Under the pieces are notes generated by a model that saw only the letters and a list, made by a program, of their open reading frames with translations, was not told the origin of the DNA and made no database searches. Made by a program: the position numbers and the translations under genes. Shown piece after piece: positions 1 to 12,502 of a stretch of 64,000 bases of DNA; within the stretch, counting starts at the first letter, position 1; the number at the start of each line of letters is the position of its first letter. Origin of the DNA: Phascolomyces articulosus (lineage: Eukaryota; Mucoromycota; Mucoromycetes; Mucorales; Lichtheimiaceae). Location of the stretch: contig JAIXMP010000002.1 in assembly GCA_025677815.1 (NCBI GenBank), forward strand, positions 682,001-746,000. The letters are read 5' to 3'.

Positions 1-369
1 TTGTGCATACAGCAAGAGCTTTCTATCCAATGTTCCATGCTGTACTTTTGTCGTTGTATGCAATGAATTAGTCTGGATGGGGCATAATTTGAGGCTTTTA
101 TGACAAAAAATAGTTAGTGGCTACGACAAGAAACTAATTCACATTGATCTACAAATTCTCGCAGCAGTATTTCTTTAGGCTATTATTATGCTGAGCCTTA
201 TCACCTTATACGTGCTGCTAAACAAAGTCCCCACGTAAAAACCTTTTGTACAACCTTTAACGGAAGTTGAATTTAAATAGGATAAATATAATTAAAATAA
301 TCAGAATTTCCTCTTTTTGTTCTCTTTTTTTTTTCTTATTTTTTTATATACTCATTATATATATAAAGG
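1..369. other. AT-rich region upstream of the first F-box gene
   Basis: I see no coding region here. The last 60 bases before the ATG at 370 are pyrimidine-rich and end in a short TA-rich run, which is compatible with a promoter/5' UTR. Nothing more specific can be supported. Confidence 0.4.
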
Positions 370-2737
370 ATGGGTACTTTTGAAAACGCATATAACACCA
401 TTCGATCTGTATTAACACCCACGATCCAAAATCCAACAAACACAAATCCTCTATTATCCAATAGCGATCACCAAAGTGAAAAAGAAACAATAAGAAGAAA
501 AGAACTCGAACACAACAGCAATGGGTTGACAGGAGCAGTTGATCCAAATGATAACAGTCCCAGTACTTTGGCAGATCAATATGATTATGTATCCATTACG
601 ACGGTAACGACACTAGTCACCGACAATAGTAATAGCAGTGGGAAAGAATATAATTTTCCAGAAGAAATCTTCTGCCTTATTTTCGAAAATATGTTTATTA
701 CGGATTTAATACGCTGCTCTGCAGTGTGTCAAAAATGGAATCGCATTATTCTGGACAAACGCTATTTTTGGCAAGATATTGAGGCTCGATTTCACCTATT
801 ACGTAAACAAACATTAGACAAATTAATTCGACAACGAATACGAGAATTTCGTATAGGTGATTTTCAAAGAAACTCTTACGCACTATATGACACCATTGAT
901 CTTTTAATCAATACATCGAATGTGTCTTATATACAAAGACTATGTAAGTTTATTTTTTCATTATAAATATATTTAAATATTATCATGATGAACATTCTTT
1001 TTTCCCTTTCACCATGATGCTGTATACTAATAAAAAGTCATATATCCATTGCCACCCCTTATAATACATATTTATACTATAGCCATCGACAATTGTTGCT
1101 TTACCCACCGCACCGCAGATCATCTTGCTTATGCTATTCAACTAATGCCCAAATTAAAACGAATCGAATTTATTGACAATGGATTTCCCAGCCACGAACA
1201 TCTTAAAACTATCATGGATGCAATTCTTAGTTCCACAACCACAACCCATATTTTATTTTATCAAACAGAGACAAGAAGGTCCCTTTTGAGTGGATACTCT
1301 GATAATATCTTTCTACCGATCAATCAATATATACCCGACGTTGTCACAAATCGTGTCTCCTACCTCCGAATGGCTAGACCACCAGATCCGTCATATCCCG
1401 CAGCATATATGAATGCTCCTAAGAAATTAAGAGCTTTCAAAGATAATCACGGGTCCATGTTGGGTGCGTTTCGAAAATTTCCTTGTCTGACACAATTGCT
1501 TTTGGATATCCGAGTACTTAAGAGAGGGGGTCAGGGTCTTCTTTATGATGCCATCAAATCTTGTCCACAACTGGTCACTTTATTGGTCACCAATAATGCA
1601 GCGGTGCCTCAGCCAACTACTTGCCTCTTTAATGATACCCTACAATTATTAGAAAAAGGAGATGTACATCATCCAAGACAATGCCATTATGACAGGCCAT
1701 TACAACAGAGAAATGTTACTAACAATAGTAATAACAGTACAAAAAATGACCTGAACAAAAAAACAGTCAGTAAAACATCACCATCCAAAATCATCTCTAC
1801 GCTATCCAACCAGAGACATCAACAGCAACAGTCATCAAACCAAGGATTACGTCAATTGATCATTGCCGACAAAAAGATTCAACTTGGACCCGATGTAGGT
1901 AGTTCCCTATTCAAACATTCACATACATCACTGGAGTTATTATATTTGCAATGTCAATTGGAAACAAACCAATGCTACAAAATATTCGATCAAGAAATAA
2001 CAAGTTATAATTGGTCTATGTTACGAGAAGTCTATTTATCGTTCAATCCAGAGACGGACCCTTCAACAACAACGACAGCTTCAAAAACATCCATGTCAAC
2101 CATACGTCCTCGTCCAGTAAAATCACACGACAAAAGTGCATTAGCAAATTTCTTTTCACGATGCCACGGATTGGAAGCTATCACCATTGATAACAGCAGC
2201 TGTCAAACAAATAAAGAAGATGATGATATTACCAATCTTGATTATAGGGATCCTTACTCGAATATACTAATTGTCGACGACCAAGTATTAAAAAGTATTG
2301 CACTGAATTGTCCACGACTTCGATACCTACGTGTTCTTGATGATGGTTGTTTTCATACAATTCAAGGCATTCTACATTTTGCTACCATTGGTGGATTTTA
2401 TCTCACGGATTTGGAATTGAGTATGGTCAAGGAATCTATTCTTCCCGTAGTGATTAAACTCAGATCATTAAAACACTTTGATTTACGCAGTAGCAGTAGT
2501 ACTGGTACTAATAAGAGAGAAAAAACCGCTCCGGATGACAGCAAGAAGGAGGATGAAAAGAAGAAGCATGATGAATCAGGTATAACAGAAACGTATAGAA
2601 TGTTAGAGACATCGTCGGATATGAAATCATTGACTGGTGATATAAAAGCAGTGAAGTTGCTCCTTGATACTCGTTGGGAGGATGCTTCCTTTCGTTATTT
2701 TCAACAGTATTTCCATAAATATACCTTTCCTGTCTAA
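370..2737 (+). CDS. F-box / leucine-rich-repeat-like protein
   Basis: Two exons, 370-943 and 1083-2737, joined by a GT-AG intron of 139 nt; the phase-1 junction restores one frame of about 742 codons. An F-box begins near residue 95 (FPEEIFCLIFENMFITDLI, then CSAVCQKWNRII). It is followed by a long region with LRR-like segments such as CPQLVTLLVT and CPRLRYLRVLDDG, interrupted by Asn/Gln/Ser-rich low-complexity insertions around residues 410-460. F-box proteins bind Skp1 in SCF ubiquitin ligases and use the C-terminal repeats to pick substrates; that role is inferred from family knowledge and the substrate cannot be read from sequence. The C-terminus is Lys/Glu-rich. Start chosen as the first ATG with an uninterrupted frame into the F-box. 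Confidence 0.82.
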
Positions 2738-3631
2738 TATATCTGTATTATTAGATTGTATGACTAATGTATTTATAATAACAATAAAAGCATATGTAAA
2801 TGATTTAACCCCTAATTACATGTTATTCGAGGAGTATTTTAAACGAGGAAGAGGAACATTATATACTATAATAATTATATATCTTATTCAGTAGAATATC
2901 AATACATAACTTTTATTGAATTAAAAACGCTTGATGGAGCAAATCGCAGATAGAGAAAAATAATGTCAAACCCAAATGACCCAATATATCAAAAAAAATA
3001 TGAGACACACTCTGTGTCTTTTCACATATGACACCTTTCCAGCACCTGCTACTATTTATAATATCAACCTTTTCTTGTAACGAAAAAAAAATAATAGAAA
3101 GAAAAAACAAAACATGATAATCACATATACCATAGCCAAAGATACTAACAATTACGAAACTATCTGAACAAGTACGGTAATCCTTTTACAATGGTATTGC
3201 AATACAAATATTATTCCAGTTTGTATAGTAGTAATATGTATCTCCAAATTTTTTGTATCTGATATCGATAGTTGTTCCTTTTCAAATAAATAAAATGTTA
3301 TATATAAAAACACATGGTTTTCGAGAAATTTATATTCTGTATCATAACCAATGTTCTCTTTCTCACATTAACGATACCATCATAATCCTGGCAATTTTTT
3401 TATTACCTATTGTAAATATTAATACAGTAGATCCCTGCTTAATGCAATATGGAATTTCCATCAAAAGTGAGTTGCTTCAGCCAGGAGTGTAAAAGGCAAG
3501 GAGGCTGTATTATAAGTCTGCAGATTCGCATATTTTATGATAAAAAAGCAGGAACAAAGTTCTTTATTGATATATAATAATAATGATACATATATAAAGC
3601 ATTTGTTACTACCAAAATAAATTAATATAGT
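2738..3631. other. Intergenic, no gene seen
   Basis: The interval lies between two convergent genes. It is AT-rich with only short open frames showing no recognisable similarity or codon pattern. It probably holds the two 3' UTRs. Confidence 0.4.
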
Positions 3632-5807
3632 TTATACTTGAATTTGCCCGCCACGACGGTATTTGGTAATGTTATAAAATACGAGATACACTATAGTGAT
3701 TGCTCCAAAAACAAAACATGCAAATCCAAATACATCTCCTGTATATCCATAAAGGGTCTTTCTTCGTTTTTGGATAGGCAAATGGAACAGGTATTCTGAA
3801 TCAGTAATAGCAGCTACATGCTGATTAAAAATTCCATTCAATGTTGGTTCAAACACACCAGTCAATCCTTGTGATCCACTAGTATTATATTTACAATAAA
3901 TGAGCTTGGTTAGCCAACGTGTTATTGACACAGCATTTTGCATATTTATTTTTTAAGGCTCTGGTTTTTTTTAGTCTCACCATCGGAGCATTGTGAATCC
4001 ATTTTCCACAGCTCGTAATCCATTGCTTCTACCATGGTAAGTTCCATCTGGCCCTGCATATATATATATCATGAGGTATTTTGGTACATTATAAGTATAT
4101 GGATATATTAAAACGTGTGGTGATTTTGTGCTACATGGATCTAATATAAATGTCCTCTTTTCTTCCATATCTCATTTTTTCAGTACGTACCCCAAGTCCA
4201 TGATGATTCGATCATTAAATCCACATTTTTTTTACTGGCTTGGCGAATAAACCAAGGGAAGTTGAAATCAAAGCAAATTCCTGCACTAATTCTTCCAAAT
4301 AATGGTGTGTCGACATATTGAATTTCTCTTTTACCAGGAGGTCTTGGTTCCTAATAATAATAATGATCATATGAGTGCCAGATTTTTTTTTGTGTTGCAT
4401 CAGGAGATATCATGTCACAGGAACAGGAGTTACATACAATGAATGGTACTGGATAAGCTTTCTTGTAATTAATAGCTACTTCACCTTCTGGTGTAATCAA
4501 CACCAACTTGTTTTCTGATACATCTGGGGGGATGATTTGATTATAAGTAATTGCAAGATAAATTTGTTTTTCTTTTGCAAGAGCTTGTGATTTTCTAATC
4601 AAATTGGCTTCATCATCAAAGCTTTGCGTTGCTGCTGTTTCTTCACTCCAAGCAACCAGTTTAGCGCCAGCCTATAGAATTTATATAATAAATTAGATTT
4701 CTCCCTCTTCTTATCCATTTCCACTTTTACAATATATATATATATATATATGCATTACATCAGCCAATGTAGCAGTTCGATTCATCCATCGATCATAATC
4801 AAATTGTCTTTGCCATTTGATACCACCAGGACCAATAACACATCCGACAGGGACTGTTTCAGGAACATGATCGGGATAAGCGATTTGGAAGAATGATCCA
4901 GGACGAATATTAATTAATGCACCACCAAAAATAGCCAAAACTGTCACCAAGGCGGCATAGTAAGTTGCTGGATGAAGAAGCCAATTTTTAGGACGAAGGA
5001 TCTGTTCTTCGTCTTCCCTTTGTTGTTCTTCTTCATCATTGACATTGTTGTTATCAAATACTCGGTTGGTGTTATCAGATGATGAACGATCAAATTCTTG
5101 AACAACCGTGGCAAATAAGGTTAGAACAAAATCAATCGCAGGTCGACCACCGAGCCACGTCGCACTTTGTACAAGATCAGGAAAACCTGTGAGAACATGA
5201 TTGGAATAGACAATACTATCACCCAAACCCATCAAGTGACCGAAAATAACCAAGTAGGTACCAGTAAACAACATGGGGAATACGAGGACGCGAACAATAG
5301 AATAGTTATGATGACTGGCAAGGAAATCACCAATTAATGAAATAAAAAGATTGACACTAGCAAGAAGTGTCAGCACTATAGGAATGAAAAGAATTTTATT
5401 ATTACCTTTGCTGTACTGAATAAAACGATTTGTATATAAAAGCATTGCTATTTACCTAACATCCACCCTGGGTGTTGGAATTGTCCGTTACCGTAAAGGT
5501 CGTCTTGAAGACCCAATATAGAAATCCAGAATGCTACAACATTAAGAATGATAGCAATAATGACAGTATACCAATGTTGTCGTGCATAACGAAGTAAAAG
5601 TGGGAAATAGAGTACTGTCACCAAGGGAATAGCATGAAAGCCACTGGCAAAAACGCTGAAAAGAATAAAACGCGTGTTACTGTTTATAATTCTAACGCCA
5701 GCTCTATCAATATTTGCATAAACAAATTTTTACCCCAAAACCAACAAGGGCAAAGTATACCAATGCTCAGTAATAGCCTTCTTCACATCCAACGATACTG
5801 GTATCAT
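3632..5807 (-). CDS. Membrane-anchored carbon-nitrogen hydrolase, apolipoprotein N-acyltransferase-like
   Basis: Seven exons on the minus strand: 5734-5807, 5456-5655, 4759-5375, 4438-4671, 4191-4350, 3981-4053 and 3632-3878. All introns are GT-AG, every phase closes, and the product is 534 aa. The N-terminal half (residues 1 to about 265) has several hydrophobic segments with an acidic Asp/Glu/Asn loop. The C-terminal half is a nitrilase-superfamily domain with the expected triad: Glu307 (in VAWSEETA), Lys368 (in YKKAYPVPFIE) and Cys401 (in SAGICFDFNFP). The segment before Glu307 contains a KW typical of Lnt, and a last hydrophobic helix lies near residues 500-520. Lnt-type enzymes transfer acyl chains to protein N-termini at a membrane; acceptor and donor here are unknown. 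It could equally be an amidase on a membrane scaffold. Confidence 0.85.
4732..4751. repeat. (AT)n microsatellite inside an intron
   Basis: An uninterrupted TA dinucleotide run of about 20 nt sits directly after the donor of the third intron of the carbon-nitrogen hydrolase gene. It is likely length-polymorphic. Confidence 0.9.
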
Positions 5808-6415
5808 GTTGAAGAGAAAGGAAAAATGAAATCAAGTTTTTTTTTATCCGTGAGAACTCACATATTTTTTCCCCTTCTTAATTAATAATAACGCCGATGT
5901 CGACCCGCTCCACCACTCCTGCTATGCAAGTTTAAACAAAAGTGATAGAAGACTACCATACCTAAAAGGTGAATATGTTCAGGTAAACTTTAACCCAGTT
6001 GTATACAACAGATCTGATATCAAATATTGAAATGATCGTTATATAGAGTGAGAACACAACATCCAATTAGAATAAAATATATGTTTTTTTTTCTTCCTAT
6101 TAATTAAATATTACTGTTATTGTTTACATCATCGTATAAAATGATTTTTTATTTTAAATGTGAAATAATGATAAAAAATATAATAGAAATAATGAATGAT
6201 TTGTTGTATATTCTTGACCATAGCAAGATAAAATAATAGATTAGAAGATATTTGTCTTGTAATATTAACAGGTAACAGTGTGTATAAAAAGGATAATTGA
6301 ATGAATGGGATGGATATATCTGGCGTATATATAATATCAAAATAAAATAAAAAGTACAAAATAATTCATCTAAAAAAGGTGATGCTGTAGATGCTTGAAG
6401 TATTTAGGAGAAAAT
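5808..6415. other. Intergenic, no gene seen
   Basis: The interval holds the upstream region of the carbon-nitrogen hydrolase gene and the 3' flank of the first alkaline phosphatase. It is AT-rich and homopolymer-rich, with no convincing open frame. Confidence 0.4.
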
Positions 6416-9042
6416 CTATTTCTTCTTTTCGTGCTTGGTAGGACGTTGCAAGTCCATTGCTTCAGTCAAGCCGTAAAAGACATCCCAGTTTTCAATGGTC
6501 TTCTTGAATTTATCAGAACCAGGGCCATTGGAATAGATAAAGACATCAGCCATGGAGTGAACACCTTGGTTATAAGTAACGGGGAGATTACCATTATAAT
6601 GCAAGCCCTCTATTATAATTACAGATAGAACATAAGAATAATTTTAGTTATCAACAATTATTACTTGGATGAGGCAACGATTTTATAAATATAAGAAGAA
6701 ATCATAAAACTTACTGCCATATTTGCCAGCTGGGTCATCCTTGTTAGCAATATAGGTACCGTCAGGACCCTTTACAGCAGGAGTACGGGAGCCAGTGCCA
6801 GATAATTGAAAAGCTTCATAGTGATCAGGGAAGTTGTTCGTGCCAGCAGCCAAAGTGACATCAGGATTCCAGTTATCAGGGAAACCATCATTATCATTAT
6901 CGAAATAACCGGGCCAGCCAGAAGCAGCATAAAGACCAATGGAATCGCGCATATCCTTATTAGAAGAGTGTTGAGCCATGTATTTTTGATCAACGGAACC
7001 AAATACATCAAAAGCGTGAGAGTGATCAGCAGTGAACAAGATTAAAGTGTCCTCATATTCTCCATTTTTCTATATTTACAAAAAATTGTTTTATTGTTAG
7101 TATATCCTCCCCTTAACTTTTATCTTCAAATATAATAATATTACATACCTTGAGCCATTCGACAGTCTTTTCAATGGTGACATCCATTTCAATCAAATCA
7201 GCCCAAGCACGGTTGAAATCCAAAGGATGAAGTTGCTTGTCAACGGAAGCAGCTTCGGACATCAAGAAGAAACCGTCTTTACCACCACGCTTCTTCAAAA
7301 CTTCAAGAGCCTTGATGGTCATATCTTCCAAACCAGGTTGGTCAGAACCTAAGGCATCATTACCACTCAAGTCAGGAGCAGCAGCGTTACCAACGGTATT
7401 GTTGATGAAGACATTGCGTTCCATCCAGCTATATAAATTAAATGATACATTATTAATACCAGGTTTTTATGCACAATGGAAAGAAAGAGAGGCTGGAAGT
7501 AGTTTTGTATACATACACATCAAGGTTACCAGTACGGAAAACACCCAACAACTTGTCATCGTCACGATACTTATTCAAATCCTTCTTGTTCAAGACAACT
7601 TGATAACCATGTTCCTTTTCCAAAAGGGAATAATAATCGGTGCCATTCAAGGCTTCTTCACCCTTGAAATATTCGGCACCACCGGCAAGCCAAACATCGG
7701 GAGCAACAGCATCCACCCAGTCAGGTAAACCATGAACGATTTGATCGACAATTTGAGCAGATTCACCACGTTCACGGGTATGAGAATAGAACGCTGAAGG
7801 TGTAGCATCCTCTCCTGCAGCAGTGGTCACAATACCAATGCTTTTACCAGGTTGACGACGACGAATTAATTCAGTAATCAATTCCACCTTGGGATCATCA
7901 AAGGGATCTGCGGAAGAATCAGCATATACACCAAGAGCACTCACACTACCCTTATGGCCAGTAGCATAAGAAGAAGCTGAGTTGGCAGAATCGGTCACCA
8001 TACCATCGACGGAATTGGTAACGACGTGACCCAAGTTGTCAAAGTTTTCAAAGGATAAAAGGTTATGATACTTTCCAGAAGTATGCTTGCGAGCCAGCGC
8101 ACGAGCAGCGGTGATCATCTAAATACATGAATATCCAAATTGAGTTAGTATCTATGAGTGTAAATCGATTATATTTGACGTACCACACACACACCAGTTC
8201 ATCGTCACAATTAAAAAATAATAAGAAAAAAAGAGTGGTGAGAAAAATAATGTATACTTACACCAACGTTACAACCATCGGCAATGAAAAGAATAGCGTT
8301 CTTTGCCTTCTTCTTGGGTTTCTTGGGCTAATAAAATAATTATATATATCAAGCAGGTAAGATAAACCACTATTTTGTAATGGTTGCAATAATAATAATA
8401 GCAGCAACAATCTTACCTCAATGACGGTATAACGAACAGTATAACCTTCCTTGGGACCGTATTGAACAGAGACATCATAAGTACCAGGCTTATCAAACTT
8501 GAGTTTACGCCAGATACGAGAGGTGACAGCGACATTGACTGGATCAACTTCCTTGGAAACAGCAGCTTCAATTGAATTGACCCATTCAAAGTCCCAGTTT
8601 TCCAATGCAGGTGTTTCTTCATAGTCGAAAAACTTGTCGATATCGACCCACTTGCCATTATCTTTACGGACAGTGGTCTTGAAGTTTTCATATGGTTCAG
8701 GTGTGGCTGTGACATTCGAGACATCATAGGCATGTAATTCTACACGTAAATCAAAGAAGGAACCAGGCAAGAATTGGGATCTATAAAGTAAATATTAAAA
8801 GTTTGTTAGTAACATAACACCATGATTGGAAGTAGTTTTTTATGCTGCTTGACTATAGTATTATCCACTTACAAATCAGGAGGGAAAATACAGCTGTGTT
8901 CATCAGGACAGGCACCAAGACGAGGATATTGACCTTCTGGATCAGGGTTTAATTTATAAGATTGAGGACGAGCTGCTGATGCTAAAGCAGAAGAACAAAT
9001 TAATGCCAAAGAGGCAATCTTGTAAAGACCTGCCGATTTCAT
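6416..9042 (-). CDS. Secreted alkaline phosphatase, PhoA family (paralog 1)
   Basis: Seven exons on the minus strand: 8873-9042, 8417-8780, 8262-8327, 7517-8118, 7149-7428, 6715-7069 and 6416-6609, giving 676 aa. The start MKSAGLYKIASLALICSSAL is a typical signal peptide. An extra N-terminal beta-rich-looking region of about 160 residues precedes the catalytic domain. Catalytic motifs of the PhoA family are all visible: FIADG (metal-binding Asp), VTDSANSAS (nucleophile Ser), GEDATPSAFYSH (Mg-site Asp and Thr), SEAASVDKQLH (metal ligands), FTADHSH and a late GVHSM His. A DNDNDGFPDN acidic loop resembles a calcium-binding loop. The enzyme should hydrolyse phosphomonoesters outside the cell or in the secretory pathway to release phosphate. 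Its paralog lies inverted at 16480-19174; five of the six introns are at the same positions. Confidence 0.93.
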
Positions 9043-9876
9043 ACTAGGAAGAATATAATAATAAAAAAGAGGCGCCAAACAACTCACTTTTTTTTAGTCG
9101 ATTTAAATCCCTTTTATATTTATAATAAATCAATCAATGGAAGAATAATAATAAAAAATGTCACACAAGATCTATTGACGAACGCAGGGTCGTGTTTTAG
9201 CTTTATGGTTATAAAACCTGGTTTTTAACACAACAATTCACCTCTGCTTCGACTGACGGTCGTTGTCTTGTCCACGTTGTCATTATTTGACGAAATTCAA
9301 GGTTACACTGGAATGTCCATGCGCCGCTGATGCTTCATTTCGTTGGATCGGGTATTTCTTTTCCGATCTGATCAAACGAAATGGCTCACCTCTTTTTTTT
9401 TTTTATATTTTTACTTGTGTTTCTTTTTCTATTGGTAATAAGTGAATTATAATAAAGAATATTTTTCCTATATATGCGCATATATTTATTTATATGGATT
9501 ATATAAACTATAGATGCCTCTTCTGTGCCACAGATTTTTACTTTTTTCTGCACCGCGCCTTTTTTCTTTAATCACTATTGTATTATTCTATTATTTTATT
9601 TCAGCAAACGAAAAAAAATAGGGTCCTTATATTCTTTCCAGCAAAAAATGTCGGAGACAGCGAACCATTCGCATGGAAATCAAAGAAAAAAAATCGAATT
9701 CAACTACTCGCTACTTTATATAGCATCGAATCATATCGAATTATTTCACATTGCAGTTGCAAATGAGGGATTTTATTAAACGTACGTATATAGAATTGTA
9801 TATATATTTATATGAAAAAAAGGGGAGGGGATTAAAACTAAAACTAAAAAGAAATGCTTAGTGTGGCATTGTTTCT
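9043..9876. other. Intergenic upstream region of alkaline phosphatase 1
   Basis: No coding region is supported. It contains the phosphatase promoter (TATA-like element annotated separately) and the 3' flank of the TMBIM gene. A single CACGTT hexamer at 9273-9278 matches a weak Pho4-type half-consensus but is expected by chance. Confidence 0.4.
9110..9124 (-). promoter_or_regulatory. TATA-like element upstream of alkaline phosphatase 1
   Basis: On the minus strand the sequence reads TATAAATATAAAAGG, ending about 67 nt before the ATG at 9042. The spacing suits a fungal core promoter. Support is pattern only. Confidence 0.45.
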
Positions 9877-11259
9877 TTAATCTCGTTGCATTGCACTTAA
9901 AATTTGAAGAATACGTAAAAACAAGTTAATGATATCCATGTACAAACTGACGGAAGCCATAATGTAATCTTCGGCAGAATAACGATTGAAGATAAGGTAA
10001 GTGTCAAAGACAATGTATCCCGAGAAAATGACAACACCTGCACATGCCATGGCCAATTGGAAACCTTCAGAGAACGGTAAAAAGATTTGAACAATAGATA
10101 CCAAGAACAAGAGTGAAATTCCAGCAAATAGGCTAAAATAGATAGCATGAAATAATTTAGTCATTAGTCTAATTTATCATGAACGTAACCTCTTTTCCTC
10201 CTTTCTCTTTCTCTTCTTCTCCTTAAATACTATTACTATTATATATAACTTACAATGGACCCATGCCAGAGAAATCCCATTTCGATTGTAATGTAAACAA
10301 TGTCAATCCAGCAAACACACCAAATGTTATAATCAATGCTTGAAGAACAATCACTTGATCATAAAACGTAACTAAAAATTTATATCATGTGTATAGAAAG
10401 CTTATCAGTTTTTGGTCATCACCATCCCCAGATTATCCTTAATTCAGGTTATCAACAAGAATTGTGTTAAAAGAGAATGATATATTACCAACGGTGCCAA
10501 CTAAATGACCTTCCAACAAAGTAAATACTCCCAAGAGAACATAATTCAAAGGAGTGGATCGGGCCTTCCACATTAAAGCGAATAAAACACCCAAGGATCC
10601 AAACATTGAAATGTACAATACCCAAGCACTATGACACAATAGTTTTCATACTGTTAAAACCCATATATAAATACAAACTACGTAATATAAAGAAAGCCCT
10701 TGTATACTTTACTTTGTTTGAACAAACTGTTTAGCAGATTCATTATACATGTAAATGGCCGACATGATAACAGTACTTAATATTTGTACTGATAAAATGG
10801 AATAAACCTTTCGTACAAATTCTATACATCATTTTCGAATAGGATAGACATCATTTTAAAATAAATTCAATTATTGTATTATTGTGATCCGTTCGTTCAA
10901 TAATAAAAAGACAACTAAGCCCAAATTGTCACATTATATATAAAAAAAAAAGAAAAAGCCCACATTTTCATATTTGAAAGAAAAAAAGTCCAAAAACAAA
11001 CAAAAAGCAACTTACGCATACGAACTTCAACTGGACTATTGGCAATAGTTTCTTTGTACAAATCATCATGATCGTCGTCGTCATTACTAAAAAGAGGTCT
11101 TCTGGCTTCTTCTTCATACACTGGTGGAGGAGCTGGATAATGATGTTGCTGCTGTGGTGGTGGAGGAGAAGGTGGAGGGTAATAAGGTTGATTAGGTGGA
11201 GGATATTGTTGTGGAGGAGGTGCGTACTGTTGTTGATTCTGAGCACCGTACGATGCCAT
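9877..11259 (-). CDS. TMBIM / Bax-inhibitor-1 family membrane protein
   Basis: Five exons on the minus strand: 11016-11259, 10713-10821, 10489-10628, 10254-10371 and 9877-10132, giving 288 aa with all phases closing. The N-terminus (residues 1 to about 45) is Pro/Gln/Tyr-rich, as in the LFG branch of the family, followed by an acidic stretch. About seven hydrophobic helices follow, including [18 protein letters not shown] and [20 protein letters not shown]. The C-terminal [19 protein letters not shown] matches the family's conserved end. Members (yeast Bxi1, animal LFG/TMBIM) act as calcium-leak and stress proteins of ER or vacuolar membranes and modulate cell death; that function is family knowledge, not shown here. 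It is divergently arranged with the SLX9-like gene. Confidence 0.92.
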
Positions 11260-11541
11260 TTTGTTATTATTATTTAAGAATCAAACAATAAAAGTAAAAA
11301 ATAAAGGAAAAGGCTATAATTATTAATTAAATTTTCTTTATGCCTTTTCCTATCTGCTTTGCCTGCCTTTTCTTATGAAACGAAACTGCGCATGACTGAA
11401 TTGAAACACTCTCGATTTCTTTCCACTAGCCACTAGTGTATTCTACCAGCTTTTTTTTGGTTTCAGATAGATTATTATTTTTTTTGTTGTTGATCTAAAC
11501 ATACCCACCCCTCTCCCATAGAATTGATTGAACAAACAAAT
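11260..11541. promoter_or_regulatory. Divergent intergenic region between TMBIM and SLX9-like genes
   Basis: The two genes start 282 bp apart on opposite strands, so this interval must carry both upstream control regions. It has CT-rich stretches around 11330-11430. I cannot name any specific factor site. Confidence 0.5.
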
Positions 11542-12225
11542 ATGCCCAAAGTACAAAAAACAAGAGGAGCCAAGAAAGCCGAATCTCGGATCGAAAAACA
11601 AAGTGTAAGAATAATAATAATAAAAATCACAAAAAAAAAACTTTTCAATGTTGAAATAGCTCATGGCTTATTGTTTTTTTTTCTTAGTTGGCACCTGCAC
11701 CAGCAGTAGAAAATAAACACCAAAAACGAAAACAACGTCATGACGCTTGGCTTGAAAGTAAATAAGACGCATGTCGAATTATTTATTAAATTCATTGCAT
11801 TAAAAAATCACGGATCGATTAACACGAAAAAAATAAATATAGAATTGGATCACGCCCATGCACAGAGAAAACGAGCAGCCAAGAAAAGCAAAAAATTGGA
11901 TACAGACTTGAGTGAATTCAATGATATTCTTGATACTATTGAAAAGAATGAATCAAAAAAGCAAAAGCCATCGGCGATACCCACCAACAAGTTTCAAACG
12001 AAGAAGTCCAAACGAAAAGCAGAGTATGTTTTAATCTTTATATGGGACTAGATTTGATTCAGATAAAGACGTGTGTGTGTATTCTTAAAGGATTATTTAT
12101 TTATTTTTAGGATGCAAGAGATTGTAAGGTTTCAAAAAGTGATGCAATTACCAGCATTCCAACAAAATCCTTTAGCAGCCATTCGACAGCATGTTCAAAA
12201 CACTTATGGACAACAACAGCAATAA
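11542..12225 (+). CDS. SLX9: SLX9-like ribosome biogenesis protein
   Basis: Four exons, 11542-11604, 11688-11757, 11843-12023 and 12111-12225, giving a very basic 142-aa protein. The N-terminus MPKVQKTRGAKK is followed by a KHQKRKQRHDAWLES segment. The C-terminus reads EIVRFQKVMQLPAFQQNPLA then AIRQHVQNTYG, which is the conserved tail of the Slx9 family (a Phe-x-x-Val...Pro-Ala-Phe...Asn-Pro-Leu motif). Slx9 is a nucleolar factor needed for ITS1 processing and 40S export in yeast; that role is inferred by similarity. The small first exons and basic composition fit the family. Recognition rests mainly on the C-terminal motif. Confidence 0.78.
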
Positions 12226-12502
12226 TTTATCATAATAATAACTTAGCAACATGCCATACTATGGTTTCCATTTTTGGAATGACAAATCCTAATTTGGGTG
12301 TTCATTGTTTACATTACTACCACAAATCATCATCATAAGCAACCTTTACCTATTTTTGTATTATATTTTTTATTTTTCAAAATAATATTCGCATTTCATG
12401 TTTTTTCCCCTCTTCTCCCTCTTTTCGTATTTTTTTCTTTGAATATTGAGGTTATCATATAAAATTATTACTATTATTTAAATAACAAAATATACACATA
12501 TA

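Noticed and set aside
9525..9779. Open frame upstream of alkaline phosphatase 1
   Set aside because: Low-complexity Phe/Lys/Asn translation from AT-rich DNA with no protein-like pattern.
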